NCBI GenBank assembly: GCA_903825395.1
Contig: CAIKAF010000013.1
Coordinates: forward strand, 37,256-101,255
DNA: 64,000 nucleotides
Direction: 5' to 3'
DNA from: an uncultured Flavobacteriales bacterium
GTDB taxonomy: Bacteria; Bacteroidota; Bacteroidia; CAIKAF01
Shown: positions 43,855-51,880 of the stretch, in pieces
Layout of the letters: every line of letters begins with the position of its first letter
Position numbering within the stretch: the stretch's first letter is position 1
Position numbers and translations under genes: made by a program
Notes under the pieces: model-generated
Told to the model about the DNA's origin: nothing
The model's input: only the letters and a program-made list of their open reading frames with translations
Database searches by the model: none

Positions 43855-45093
43855 ATGAAGAGAAGGGTTTTCATACTGTTTTTTTTGTTGGTCTGTATTC
43901 TAAGCAGAGGAATGGCCCAGGTCTGGAGCTGGAGTACCATTGCTCCCGGACAAATGGGGAATTCAGCTCAGGGAGTCACAGCCTTGGCCAAAGGCAATGG
44001 TAACGACATCTGGATTGGGACAGATGCCGGCTTGGTTTTATTTTCAGATGGCCAATTGAGTCCCTTGCCTACCTTCAATTCAACGTTTATTAGGACCTTA
44101 CTATGGGATTCTATTTCTTCATCACTCCTGGTGGGTACAGATGGAGCCGGATTGTATATTCAGTCGGGAAACACCTGGACTCAATTGTTCCCCCAAGCTC
44201 AAAATGGCCTACTCGAAACCCGAATCCAAAGTGTATCCATCCACCAAGGGAATGTATGGGTGGGCGGAGCAGAGAAAGGATTGTTTAAATATGAAAATGG
44301 AGGCTGGCAACAATTCAATGCTTTAACCACCTCTGGTCAGCTACCATTTTCCTCTGTCACCTCTCTTCTTTCTGCCCAAAATGGCTTATGGGTCGGGACT
44401 CAGGCACATGGACTTTATTTTTTATTCAATCAAGGGGGATTTACCAATTTGACTGTTGATTCTGGATTGCCGGTAGCTCATGTTCAATCTATTTTCCTTC
44501 AAGACCACTATGTTTGGTTGGGATTTTCAGGGACTCAAGGCGATCATCATTTGGCCCGATACCATACCCAACAAAAGGCAATGCAGGTGTTTGGGCCCTC
44601 CACGGGATATCCCGCATTTCGTCAAGTGTATGCTTTTCAAAGGGATAGTTTAAACCACATTTGGATAGGAAGCCATGGAGGAGATTTGCCTTTAGCATAT
44701 TTTGACGGACAAACCTTCACGGGAATTCCGGAGTTTAGCTCTGGCTTTTTAAGTTCTCCTGTCAAGGCCTTGCTTCATCAAGCAGGCCCAAAAATATGGG
44801 TAGGGCATTTCGGTGGTCTCTCGGTGAATTCCCTTCTGCCAACTTCCATACAGCCAAGCTCTGCCGACTCTGATTTGATGCCCTTTCCCAACCCCTTTAG
44901 CAAAAAGCTGAACATCCCTGAAGCCAGTTCTTCTACCCCATGGGAATTGATACCCTTGAGCGGAGGCTACATTCAACGTGGTTTGGGAAGTACAATCTCT
45001 GGAAATTCACTTGCTCCTAGGGTTTATATTCTTAGATGGAAAGGGAACGAAGGGAAGGTGCAGCAGTCATTTGTATTACGAAAGAACGATTGA
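43855..45093 (+). CDS. Secreted two-component-regulator-propeller-like protein with T9SS domain
   Basis: 412 residues. Signal peptide VFILFFLLVCILSRGMAQ, then propeller blades of the pattern GNDIWIGTDAGLVLFSDGQ, SSSLLVGTDGAGLYIQSGN, GNVWVGGAEKGLFKYENGG, NGLWVGTQAHGLYFLFNQG, as in the sensor domains of hybrid two-component systems. No kinase domain follows. It ends in a T9SS-like tail (LMPFPNPFSKKLNIPE ... RVYILRWKGNEGK). It is a surface or secreted protein of unknown ligand. It is followed at 9 bp by a lipid kinase gene. Confidence 0.8.
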   Translation: MKRRVFILFFLLVCILSRGMAQVWSWSTIAPGQMGNSAQGVTALAKGNGNDIWIGTDAGLVLFSDGQLSPLPTFNSTFIRTLLWDSISSSLLVGTDGAGLYIQSGNTWTQLFPQAQNGLLETRIQSVSIHQGNVWVGGAEKGLFKYENGGWQQFNALTTSGQLPFSSVTSLLSAQNGLWVGTQAHGLYFLFNQGGFTNLTVDSGLPVAHVQSIFLQDHYVWLGFSGTQGDHHLARYHTQQKAMQVFGPSTGYPAFRQVYAFQRDSLNHIWIGSHGGDLPLAYFDGQTFTGIPEFSSGFLSSPVKALLHQAGPKIWVGHFGGLSVNSLLPTSIQPSSADSDLMPFPNPFSKKLNIPEASSSTPWELIPLSGGYIQRGLGSTISGNSLAPRVYILRWKGNEGKVQQSFVLRKND

Positions 45094-45102
45094 GGAAGGT
45101 AT

Positions 45103-46041
45103 ATGTCAGAGTCAACAGTGGCCGATTGGCAGCTCATTATTAACCCGGCTTCTGGGAATTCAAAGCAAAAGAAAAAGGCCATTGTATCGGCCTTAAACCA
45201 AATGCGAATCCCCTTTCAGGAACAGGCAACCACAGAGCCAGGCCAGGCCTTTCATCTGGTGCAGGATTGCATTCGCCGCGGACAACATAAAATTTTGGCC
45301 TGTGGAGGCGATGGCACCGTACACGAGGTGATCAATGGCATTTTAACCCAAACCCTAAAGCCGGCAACCGATATTTCCCTAGCCTACATACCCTGTGGAA
45401 GCGCCAACGATTGGGCTAGAACCTTGGGTATTTCTGAAGACCCTCTACAAGCCGTGAAGGCCATTAAAACAGGGAATTATTTCCGCCACGACATTGGGAG
45501 AGTTCAAGGACCTGAGGGGACTGAACCTTTCTATTTTGCCAACGTTTTAGGTACCGGCTTTGACGCCTTGGTGGCCCATAAAGCCAATGCCCAACGTAAA
45601 CCGGGACGACGGATCCATTACAGGTGGCATATTCTGAAAAATCTAAATGGCTTTTCAACGCCTGAAATTTCCTTAATCATAGATGAACAAGAGGTGTATA
45701 CAGGCCCCGGATTTTCTGTGGCTGTAGGGATTGGCAAATACAATGGCAATGGCATGACTCCTTGCCCGGACGCCGTTCCCGATGATGGATATTTCGATGT
45801 TACTGTATTTACCAATCCCAGCAAATGGGATGTGTTGACCAAATCAGGAAGGCTGTATTCCGGTGATTTTTTCGACCTGGATTTTGTTCGGTTTTTCCGA
45901 GGACAATCCATTCGTATTGAATCAAAACAACCAGTTTTGGTTGAGGCAGATGGCGAGAGCCGGGGAGAGCTACCCGTTCAAATAGATGTGTTGCATCGGC
46001 ATTTAAAATGCCTGACTCAACTTAAAAATAAAGATTTATAA
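45103..46041 (+). CDS. Diacylglycerol/sphingosine kinase-family lipid kinase
   Basis: 312 residues. DAGK catalytic domain with IINPASGNSKQKKKAIVSAL, the ATP/glycine motif CGGDGTVHEVINGIL, and YIPCGSANDWARTLGIS. The C-terminal YegS-like beta-sandwich has GIGKYNGNGMTPCPDAVPDD and VEADGES. It phosphorylates diacylglycerol or a related lipid at the inner face of the membrane. It lies 9 bp after the propeller gene and converges with an MBL hydrolase. Confidence 0.92.
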   Translation: MSESTVADWQLIINPASGNSKQKKKAIVSALNQMRIPFQEQATTEPGQAFHLVQDCIRRGQHKILACGGDGTVHEVINGILTQTLKPATDISLAYIPCGSANDWARTLGISEDPLQAVKAIKTGNYFRHDIGRVQGPEGTEPFYFANVLGTGFDALVAHKANAQRKPGRRIHYRWHILKNLNGFSTPEISLIIDEQEVYTGPGFSVAVGIGKYNGNGMTPCPDAVPDDGYFDVTVFTNPSKWDVLTKSGRLYSGDFFDLDFVRFFRGQSIRIESKQPVLVEADGESRGELPVQIDVLHRHLKCLTQLKNKDL

Positions 46042-46046
46042 CCGGA

Positions 46047-46886
46047 CTAGGCCGGAAGAGTCAGGGCCTTTTTCATTTTAAAATTGTGCCCATCAAAGTC
46101 CAATTCAGCAGCGGCAGTTTGAGCGTCGTGCTCGAAAATGAGGAATCGGTTAAATTCAAAGCAATCGCGCAAAATGCGTTCTTTTTCCTTCATTGTTTCT
46201 AGAGGACGAATGTCGTAGCCCATAACAAAGGGAAGTCGAATGTGGTGGGCCGAAGGAATTAAATCGGCCGTATACATCCATTCCTGACCTTGAGCATCTG
46301 TAATGATAGGAAGAATTTGAGCCTCCGTATGCCCATAAACCACCTCTAACTTTAAATGGTGAAACGGAAATCCATCTTCAATAAAATGAAGAACTCCCGC
46401 CGATTCAATGGGCTCCAAATTTTCTTTAAGAAAGGAAGCTTTTTCTCTGGCATTGGGATGCTTGGCATGCTCCCAGTGCTGCCGGCTAACCCAATGTTTG
46501 GCGTTTGGAAAGGCCAATGCGTATTCTGAATCTCCATTCCGAACTACCGCACCACCACAATGGTCAAAGTGAAGATGGGTAAAAACAACATCGGTTATGG
46601 ATTCCACCGTAACGCCCAATTCGGCTAGAGCCGGGACAATCGTATTGCCAGTGGGTTCATAGTGGCTGAAAAATTTGGGAGATTGCTTGTCGCCCATTCC
46701 CGTATCAATCAACAAACGGTGTTCGCCCTGTTCAATGAGTAGGCAGCGCATAGCCCAAGTGCATCGATTTTCCAAATCACAGTCCAACATCCCGTTCCAA
46801 ATTACCTTGGGAACCACTCCAAACATGGCACCACCATCCAGTTTTAAGGTCCCGGCAAGAACCTCTTTTATTTTCCAACCTTCCAT
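46047..46886 (-). CDS. MBL-fold metallo-hydrolase
   Basis: 279 residues with the metallo-beta-lactamase signature: VVFTHLHFDHCGGAVV (HxHxDH), GHTEAQILP (third metal-site His), MYTADLIPSAHHIR and FEHDAQTAA (last His). It is of the quorum-lactonase-like or glyoxalase-like MBL class. The substrate is unknown. The ATG at 46886 is preceded by a TACCTTTC box at 4 nt, with TTG 20 bp further up. Confidence 0.9.
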   Translation of the reverse strand: MEGWKIKEVLAGTLKLDGGAMFGVVPKVIWNGMLDCDLENRCTWAMRCLLIEQGEHRLLIDTGMGDKQSPKFFSHYEPTGNTIVPALAELGVTVESITDVVFTHLHFDHCGGAVVRNGDSEYALAFPNAKHWVSRQHWEHAKHPNAREKASFLKENLEPIESAGVLHFIEDGFPFHHLKLEVVYGHTEAQILPIITDAQGQEWMYTADLIPSAHHIRLPFVMGYDIRPLETMKEKERILRDCFEFNRFLIFEHDAQTAAAELDFDGHNFKMKKALTLPA

Positions 46887-46890
46887 GCTG

Positions 46891-46921
46891 GAAAGGTAAG
46901 ACCTTCCTCCAAAATTTCCAA
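46891..46921 (-). promoter_or_regulatory. Promoter with -7 box 4 nt before the start codon
   Basis: Minus strand: TTG (46921-46919), a 20-bp spacer, TACCTTTC (46898-46891), then CAGC and the ATG at 46886. It matches TAnnTTTG except for the last base. This predicts a leaderless transcript. Confidence 0.5.
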
Positions 46922-46987
46922 CGCCAGCCCTGAGGTTCTACTTGAAATAAAGTTATTAACATTTCTAGAAGAGATAAAAAAACTACT

Positions 46988-46995
46988 TAATTTTG
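46988..46995 (+). promoter_or_regulatory. -7 box TAATTTTG of the zapA operon
   Basis: TAATTTTG, a full match to TAnnTTTG, 37 nt upstream of the GTG at 47032, in the 145-bp gap between the divergent MBL gene and the coiled-coil gene. Confidence 0.5.
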
Positions 46996-47031
46996 ATGTT
47001 GAGTTGTGAAATACTAAAAAACTGATTAACA

Positions 47032-47292
47032 GTGACTAAGTTCAATCCCACCTTGTCCAGTTTAAGGTCGAAAATCGAGAAATTGATGTTGATGTACAAG
47101 GCCTTAGAGGAAGAAGTGTACCGGTTGACACAAGAAAATGAGGTGCTAAGAAAACAAGCCGGTTTGCAGGGGGGGGAAGCCCCACCTGAAGATCCTCCGG
47201 GGCTCGATCTTAAAGCCATTCACGCCATTGCTCACAGCCTACGTCAAGAAATCGAATTGCTGCGGCAAGAATTGCAAGATCAAAACCATTAG
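47032..47292 (+). CDS. Small coiled-coil protein upstream of ZapA
   Basis: 86 residues from a GTG at 47032. The N-terminal half is a heptad coiled coil (LRSKIEKLMLMYKALEEEV, YRLTQENEVLRKQ), then a Gly/Pro linker (GGEAPPEDPPG) and a second helix (LRQEIELLRQELQDQ). It lies 2 bp before zapA, so it is likely co-translated. By position and form it could be a ZapB-like or FtsZ-ring linker protein, but I cannot assign it to a family. An in-frame ATG at 47086 would remove half of the first coil. Confidence 0.6.
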   Translation: MTKFNPTLSSLRSKIEKLMLMYKALEEEVYRLTQENEVLRKQAGLQGGEAPPEDPPGLDLKAIHAIAHSLRQEIELLRQELQDQNH

Positions 47293-47294
47293 GA

Positions 47295-47591
47295 ATGATT
47301 TCCATCAAAATTCAAGTTGGTAACCGAACATACCCCCTAAGTATTCCTGAAGACAAACAGCAGTCCATTCAGGAAGCTGCCGATGCCATTAATCTTAGAA
47401 TTGCCGAATATCAAAGCAAATTTGCCGTGAAGGATATGCAAGATTTATTGGCGATGACCTTATTGGATTATGTTCTAAAGCAAAGCGCTGCTCCCTCAAC
47501 CCATCAAGGCCATCCGGCAGCCGATGAATCCCTGGCAAATGAACTGGCAGATTTGGAACGATTTATAGGTAAGTTTCTGGAAGACAGATAG
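47295..47591 (+). CDS. zapA: Cell division protein ZapA
   Basis: 98 residues. The N-terminal beta-strand (SIKIQVGNRTYPLSIPEDKQ) and helices (SIQEAADAINLRIAEYQSKF; DLLAMTLLDYVL) match ZapA, which tetramerises and cross-links FtsZ filaments at mid-cell. It is short, as is usual. It is 2 bp after the coiled-coil gene and 74 bp before rny, which has its own promoter. Confidence 0.88.
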   Translation: MISIKIQVGNRTYPLSIPEDKQQSIQEAADAINLRIAEYQSKFAVKDMQDLLAMTLLDYVLKQSAAPSTHQGHPAADESLANELADLERFIGKFLEDR

Positions 47592-47629
47592 CTTGTATTT
47601 TATATTTTTTCTTTGCCCAAACATGCTGT

Positions 47630-47637
47630 AAGTTTGT
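47630..47637 (+). promoter_or_regulatory. -7 box TAAGTTTG of rny
   Basis: TAAGTTTG, a full match to TAnnTTTG, 28 nt upstream of the ATG at 47666. It allows rny to be transcribed apart from zapA. Confidence 0.5.
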
Positions 47638-47665
47638 GGTCTACTTTACTAAATTCTGAACTTCA

Positions 47666-49216
47666 ATGATCCATATATTATTCATTCAATCCCTAATCTT
47701 ACCATTGATTGCTGTCGTGGTTGGAGTAGGTGGCGGGTATGCCCTATATCATGTTTTGCTGCAAAAGCGCATTGCCGCTCTTTTGGCCAAAGCAGAAGCC
47801 GATGGCGAAGTGATTAAAAAAGAAAAAATCCTTCAAGCCAAAGAAAAGTTCCTTCAACTAAAGGCCGAGAACAGCCAAAATTTTCAGGAACAAAAGGCCA
47901 AAATCGTAGAGCAAGAGCAGCGGCTAAAACAAAAAGAAAATCAACTCAATCAGCAGAAGGAAGAACTCAGAAAGGTTGAAGCCAATGCCCAGCGCATGAA
48001 GGAAGAGTTGGCTCAACGAATTGATTCAGTGGAGAAGAAGAAATCTGAACTGGAGAAGATGCATCAACGTCAACTTCAACAGCTGGAAACCATTGCCGGT
48101 CTTTCCGCCGAAAATGCAAAAGCTCAGCTGGTGGAGGCCCTACAGCAAGATGCCAAATCGGAAGCCATGGCCTTGGTTCAAGACATGGTCGAGGAAGCCA
48201 AACTGAATGCCAGCAAAGAGGCCAAACGCATTATTATCCAATCCATTCAACGCCTTGGAACGGAAACCGCAGTCGAAAATGCCATTACTGTTTTCAATAT
48301 TGAAAGCGACGATATTAAAGGACGGATTATTGGGCGGGAAGGACGAAACATCCGTGCCCTTGAAGCCGCTACCGGCGTAGAAATTATTATCGATGATACC
48401 CCCGAAGCCATCGTTCTTTCCTGCTTCGACCCCGTTCGCCGAGAAGTGGCCCGTCTAGCCTTACACCAATTGGTCAGCGACGGCCGAATACACCCCGCAC
48501 GCGTCGAAGAAGTCGTACACAAAGTTCAACGTCAATTGGAGGAAGAAATTCTGGAAATCGGAAAACGAACCTGCATTGATCTTGGCGTCAACGGCCTGCA
48601 TACCGATCTTATGCGGCACATCGGTAAAATGCGCTACCGTTCCTCCTATGGCCAGAATTTATTGCAGCACAGCCGAGAAGTGGCCAATTTGTGCGCCATC
48701 ATGGCCTCAGAACTGGGCTTAAACCCTAAATTGGCTAAACGTGCCGGACTCCTACACGACATCGGAAAAGTGCCGGACGGCGAAACCGATCTTCCACATG
48801 CCATCTATGGAATGAAGCTGGCAGAAAAATACCGGGAAAAACCCGAGGTCTGCAACGCCATTGGAGCCCACCACGATGAGGTTGAAATGACGAGCCTGTT
48901 GGCTCCCATTGTTCAGGTTTGCGATGCCATTTCAGGGGCAAGGCCCGGAGCAAGAAGGGAAATGACCGAATCGTACATTCAACGGATTAAAGATTTGGAA
49001 AGCCTTGGAATGGAATATTCCGGTGTTCTAAAGTGCTTTGCCATTCAAGCAGGACGAGAATTACGAGTAATGGTAGAAAGCGATAAGGTTACCGATGACC
49101 AATCCGATAAACTGGCCTTTGAAATTTCCCAGAAAATCCAAAATGAAATGAGTTATCCCGGGCAAGTTCGGGTAACCGTCATCCGCGAAAAACGCTCGGT
49201 TGCGGTCGCCAAATAA
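47666..49216 (+). CDS. rny: Ribonuclease Y
   Basis: 516 residues. One N-terminal membrane helix ([19 protein letters not shown]), a long coiled coil (about residues 30-190), a KH domain ([40 protein letters not shown]) and an HD domain with [14 protein letters not shown] (metal-binding His-Asp) and IGAHHDEVE. RNase Y is a membrane-anchored endoribonuclease that starts mRNA decay. The C-terminal RnaseY domain ends with [16 protein letters not shown]. The full family length is present. Confidence 0.97.
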   Translation: MIHILFIQSLILPLIAVVVGVGGGYALYHVLLQKRIAALLAKAEADGEVIKKEKILQAKEKFLQLKAENSQNFQEQKAKIVEQEQRLKQKENQLNQQKEELRKVEANAQRMKEELAQRIDSVEKKKSELEKMHQRQLQQLETIAGLSAENAKAQLVEALQQDAKSEAMALVQDMVEEAKLNASKEAKRIIIQSIQRLGTETAVENAITVFNIESDDIKGRIIGREGRNIRALEAATGVEIIIDDTPEAIVLSCFDPVRREVARLALHQLVSDGRIHPARVEEVVHKVQRQLEEEILEIGKRTCIDLGVNGLHTDLMRHIGKMRYRSSYGQNLLQHSREVANLCAIMASELGLNPKLAKRAGLLHDIGKVPDGETDLPHAIYGMKLAEKYREKPEVCNAIGAHHDEVEMTSLLAPIVQVCDAISGARPGARREMTESYIQRIKDLESLGMEYSGVLKCFAIQAGRELRVMVESDKVTDDQSDKLAFEISQKIQNEMSYPGQVRVTVIREKRSVAVAK

Positions 49217-49277
49217 GCTCTAATTTCAATTTCCAGGTTGATTGTTAATCCGCCCCCTTTTTTCCACAGTTAGCGCT

Positions 49278-49721
49278 ATGGCTAAATCCCAAAGAAAACT
49301 CAACTTCGCCCTGGTCTTCGGGGCGATTTTTTTCTCCGGAACAAATTGGGCTCAAAGCAACTGCCTGTTTAAGAATCCCTTATGTTTTTACAATTCCGAT
49401 GTTTTGTCCTACATACAGGTACTTCATAAACATCAAGATTACAAATCCATAGCTCCTTTCTTTTATGGCCCATATCCAGCAGCCCTGGGCCATGCGAAGT
49501 TTGTTGAACGCTTGGCCAACTGCGATTTTGGATTTGAAATGAAGCGAGTAGGGATAAAGGAAACTTCAAAAACCACCTGGTCCATTACCTACCAACGAAC
49601 CATCATCGGAACATCAGAGAACTTTAAAGTGGATTGTGCCCTCATCAACGATACTTGCCGTGTTTTTTTGGACGAGGCCGCATGGAAGCGCATTTTTCAA
49701 CCCAAATCCATTGGCAAATAA
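49278..49721 (+). CDS. Exported protein of unknown function (DUF4783/NTF2-like pattern possible)
   Basis: 147 residues from the ATG at 49278. Signal peptide (LNFALVFGAIFFSGTNWAQ). The mature part has four Cys (SNCLFKNPLCFYNSD; ANCDFGFEM; KVDCALINDTC), which may pair, and a strand-rich core (TTWSITYQRTIIGTSENFKV). The frame from 49242 adds 12 residues before the signal. Not recognised. It follows rny by 61 bp and converges with the next gene. Confidence 0.55.
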   Translation: MAKSQRKLNFALVFGAIFFSGTNWAQSNCLFKNPLCFYNSDVLSYIQVLHKHQDYKSIAPFFYGPYPAALGHAKFVERLANCDFGFEMKRVGIKETSKTTWSITYQRTIIGTSENFKVDCALINDTCRVFLDEAAWKRIFQPKSIGK

Positions 49722-49738
49722 AAATCGCTGCCGCTGAT

Positions 49739-50617
49739 TTAATTTTCCAGACCCTGTACACACAAATGAAAGCGCTGTACATCTTGTAGGAATGGTCCGG
49801 GCTTTTTTTGTTCTAGGATGGCCTTCATTTCTTCCAGCCAGGATTTCATCCAAAAAACATGGGGGTGTACGTCCACCGGCTCCAGCATCCAGCCTTCCTG
49901 ATTGCTTTGCCTAAAATACAGCTCCAATTCCCGTTCCGAAAACGATGTTCCTTGCTCAGATGGATTCACAAAATAACTTAAGCGGTTTCCATTCCAACCC
50001 TGCTCTTGTTCATAGTCCCAGCGCAGCAGCATACCCTTGGGAATGCGAACCAGATTCACCTTAAAGTCAAAGGCATAACTGGCCAACAAAAAAATGCCAG
50101 CCTGAATAACAGGACTGCCTCGGCGGTATTCCAGTGCATGCGATAAAAAGCAGGGAGCCAGGCTGTTTTCCGATGCTTCGGCCGGCATCAACTGCTTCAC
50201 ATCGTACAATAAATGGTTGATTAATCGAATTTTTTCCTCTGTTTTGGCTTCTTTTTTCTTCTCGGCAGGTAGGTATGATATCCAACGCAGCACAACAGCT
50301 GCGCTGGCACTAAAATTCATATGAGGATAAAAATGCCGGTGGATGATTTCCATGCCATCCTCAAGGGAAACAGGATTGGCTACCCATGATTTTAATTGAG
50401 TTGCAGTTTCTGTGCGCCGTATGGCATTCATGGCTTGCTCCGCACGCTGCTGAACCAATTCGTTCATGGTGTTTTCCCAAATCCGCTCTAAGGGCGCTAA
50501 GGCCTCGGTCCCGGCTGCATGCATTTGCTCAAATAATGCCTGCCAGAGCTCCTTGTCGGGGTCGGCCATAAGCTTGGGCATGACCCTCCATACCAATTTT
50601 TTTTTCCTCACCTGCAA
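49739..50617 (-). CDS. Transglutaminase-like (SirB1-type) family protein
   Basis: 292 residues. The C-terminal half resembles the SirB1/transglutaminase-like core: CFLSHALEYRRGSPVIQAGI, FLLASYAFDFKVNLVRIPKG, then LSYFVNPSEQGTSFSEREL. The spacing matches LxxVLxxRRGxPIxLxxxYxxxA... and the later IDPFxxG of that family. The catalytic Cys of true transglutaminases is not evident here. The N-terminal half is helical. The start could also be an internal ATG (MPKLMADPD, 50581). Cytoplasmic; the function is unknown. Confidence 0.6.
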   Translation of the reverse strand: MQVRKKKLVWRVMPKLMADPDKELWQALFEQMHAAGTEALAPLERIWENTMNELVQQRAEQAMNAIRRTETATQLKSWVANPVSLEDGMEIIHRHFYPHMNFSASAAVVLRWISYLPAEKKKEAKTEEKIRLINHLLYDVKQLMPAEASENSLAPCFLSHALEYRRGSPVIQAGIFLLASYAFDFKVNLVRIPKGMLLRWDYEQEQGWNGNRLSYFVNPSEQGTSFSERELELYFRQSNQEGWMLEPVDVHPHVFWMKSWLEEMKAILEQKKPGPFLQDVQRFHLCVQGLEN

Positions 50618-50710
50618 CCCGAATTAAAATTCTGCGTTAAACCACCTAAACCCAAAAATAAAACTTGCCTATAGACTGTACGCATACATAACCATTAACT
50701 GTTATTCATC

Positions 50711-51304
50711 ATGCGTACTCTATCTGATCAACAGCTCGTTGAGTTGTATCTGCAAGGACAACCCCAGGCCTTTGAAGTCATTTTGAACCGGCACGGTTCC
50801 AAAATTATGGGAAAAATTGTCAATACCGTTCGCGATGTAGAGGTAGCGGCCGATGTATTTCAAGAAACCATGCTAAAGGTAGTTGAATACCTTCAAAGCA
50901 ATCGGTATCAAGAAAAGGGACATTTTCTGGCTTTATTGTATCGAATTGCCCACAACGAGTGCATCAACGTGTTTCGGCACAGCAAAAAAATGCCCAAAAT
51001 GGAATTGGAAAGCAAAACCGAGGGAGAAGTTGTAGATGTATTCGAAATTTTAGATTTGGAAGACGGCAACATTGAATTGGTATTGTTTGACGAGGAAATT
51101 CGGCAGCAGCTGGAAGCCTTGGTGGCCAAACTGCCAAAAGAGCAAAAAGAAGTGGTTTGGCTGCGCATGTATGCTGGGCTTAGTTTTCAGGAGATTGCCG
51201 ACCAAACTGGGGTAAGCATCAATACCGGCTTAGGGCGCATGCGCTACGCCATCATCAACATGCGAAGGATGGTTCAAGAGCAGCGGCTTGAATTAATGGA
51301 TTAA
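50711..51304 (+). CDS. ECF-type RNA polymerase sigma factor
   Basis: 197 residues. Region 2: FEVILNRHGSKIMGKIVNTV, then ADVFQETMLKVVEYLQ and FLALLYRIAHNECINVFRHS. Region 4: LPKEQKEVVWLRMYAGLSFQ, EIADQTGVSINTGLGRMRYA. An acidic linker (EGEVVDVFEILDLEDGNIEL) joins them. It directs RNA polymerase to a specific promoter set. No anti-sigma gene is adjacent, only a 59-codon ORF after it. The target regulon cannot be read from the sequence. Confidence 0.92.
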   Translation: MRTLSDQQLVELYLQGQPQAFEVILNRHGSKIMGKIVNTVRDVEVAADVFQETMLKVVEYLQSNRYQEKGHFLALLYRIAHNECINVFRHSKKMPKMELESKTEGEVVDVFEILDLEDGNIELVLFDEEIRQQLEALVAKLPKEQKEVVWLRMYAGLSFQEIADQTGVSINTGLGRMRYAIINMRRMVQEQRLELMD

Positions 51305-51331
51305 TGTTCGGTTAAGCAATAAAAGCGCATC

Positions 51332-51511
51332 ATGGCCGTTTTAGGTAAAAAACAGCTTATGTCGCACGTTACTCCTCCTTCGTTTCAATCTTCATCCTGG
51401 AATCTGAATCCTGCGTACCGGAAGGCAATGAATCGGATTTTGTCCTTGGTTAAATCGCGTCAAGTGCTTCCAAGTTCAAGCCTGGGCAAGATCGTTATTT
51501 CATTGAATTAA
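51332..51511 (+). CDS. Small protein downstream of the sigma factor
   Basis: A 59-residue frame starting MAVLGKKQLMSHVTPPSFQS, with a Ser-rich middle, an arginine/lysine-containing helix (AYRKAMNRILSLVKSR) and a hydrophobic end (LGKIVISLN). It begins 27 bp after the sigma factor stop on the same strand. It is too small and too plain to assign. It could be a cotranscribed small regulator of the sigma factor or a chance ORF. Conservation next to orthologous sigma genes would decide. Confidence 0.4.
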   Translation: MAVLGKKQLMSHVTPPSFQSSSWNLNPAYRKAMNRILSLVKSRQVLPSSSLGKIVISLN

Positions 51512-51527
51512 TCGGGTTTTTTTGTTG

Positions 51528-51688
51528 ATTGGGGCGCTTGTTCCGGCTCTCGCTCCAAGTCCTCGCCCCACAGGTTCAAGCGGTGCCGCGTTGCGGTGGC
51601 TCCCAAGGTCGCCTCCTCACTGCGACCGCTTGTTCCTGTGGGGCTGTGGGCTTTCCGCATCGATCCGGAGCGCGGTGTGGTTCAAACC
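51528..51688 (+). repeat. GC-rich structured intergenic element, copy E1
   Basis: Plus orientation. GGGGCGCTTGTTCCGGCTCT, then arm GCCCCACAGGTTCAAGCGGT pairing with ACCGCTTGTTCCTGTGGGGC (18 of 20 complementary), and core GGTGGC-TCCCAAG-GTCGCC (51595-51613). The end GGTTCAAACC is a weaker match to the family end. It is the first of two copies facing each other in one gap between convergent genes. Confidence 0.75.
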
Positions 51689-51720
51689 AAAACCGAATGA
51701 ACAACCATGGCGATTTGGGC

Positions 51721-51876
51721 ATGAGGGCTTCTGCCCCGGATTGAATAAGGTAGCCAAAGCCAGGTGGGCCAGCGCCCAACAGCCTCGGAGGCGACCTTGG
51801 GAGCCACCGCAGGCTGATTTGGGCGCAAGCCTGCCTGGTTTTGCTACCTATGAAAGCCGGAATAGGCAGCCAAAAT
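51721..51876 (-). repeat. GC-rich structured intergenic element, copy E2
   Basis: Minus orientation, facing E1 across 32 bp. In family orientation: CCGGCTTTCATAGGTAGCAA, AACCAGGCAGGCTTGCGCCC, core GGTGGC-TCCCAAG-GTCGCC (plus-strand 51790-51808), then GGGCGCTGGCCCACCTGGCT, TTGGCTACC and ATTCAATCC. The arms GGTAGC...GCTACC and CCAGG...CCTGG pair. Its inner arm sequence is unrelated to E1, so the two are not a recent duplication. Confidence 0.75.
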
Positions 51877-51880
51877 CACT

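Noticed and set aside
46021..46060. CCGG...CCGG hairpin between the lipid kinase and MBL genes as a terminator
   Set aside because: The stem is only four pairs with no T-run.
47592..47665. 6S RNA next to zapA, as in gammaproteobacteria
   Set aside because: The gap is only 74 bp and holds the rny promoter; there is no room for a 6S RNA of about 180 nt.
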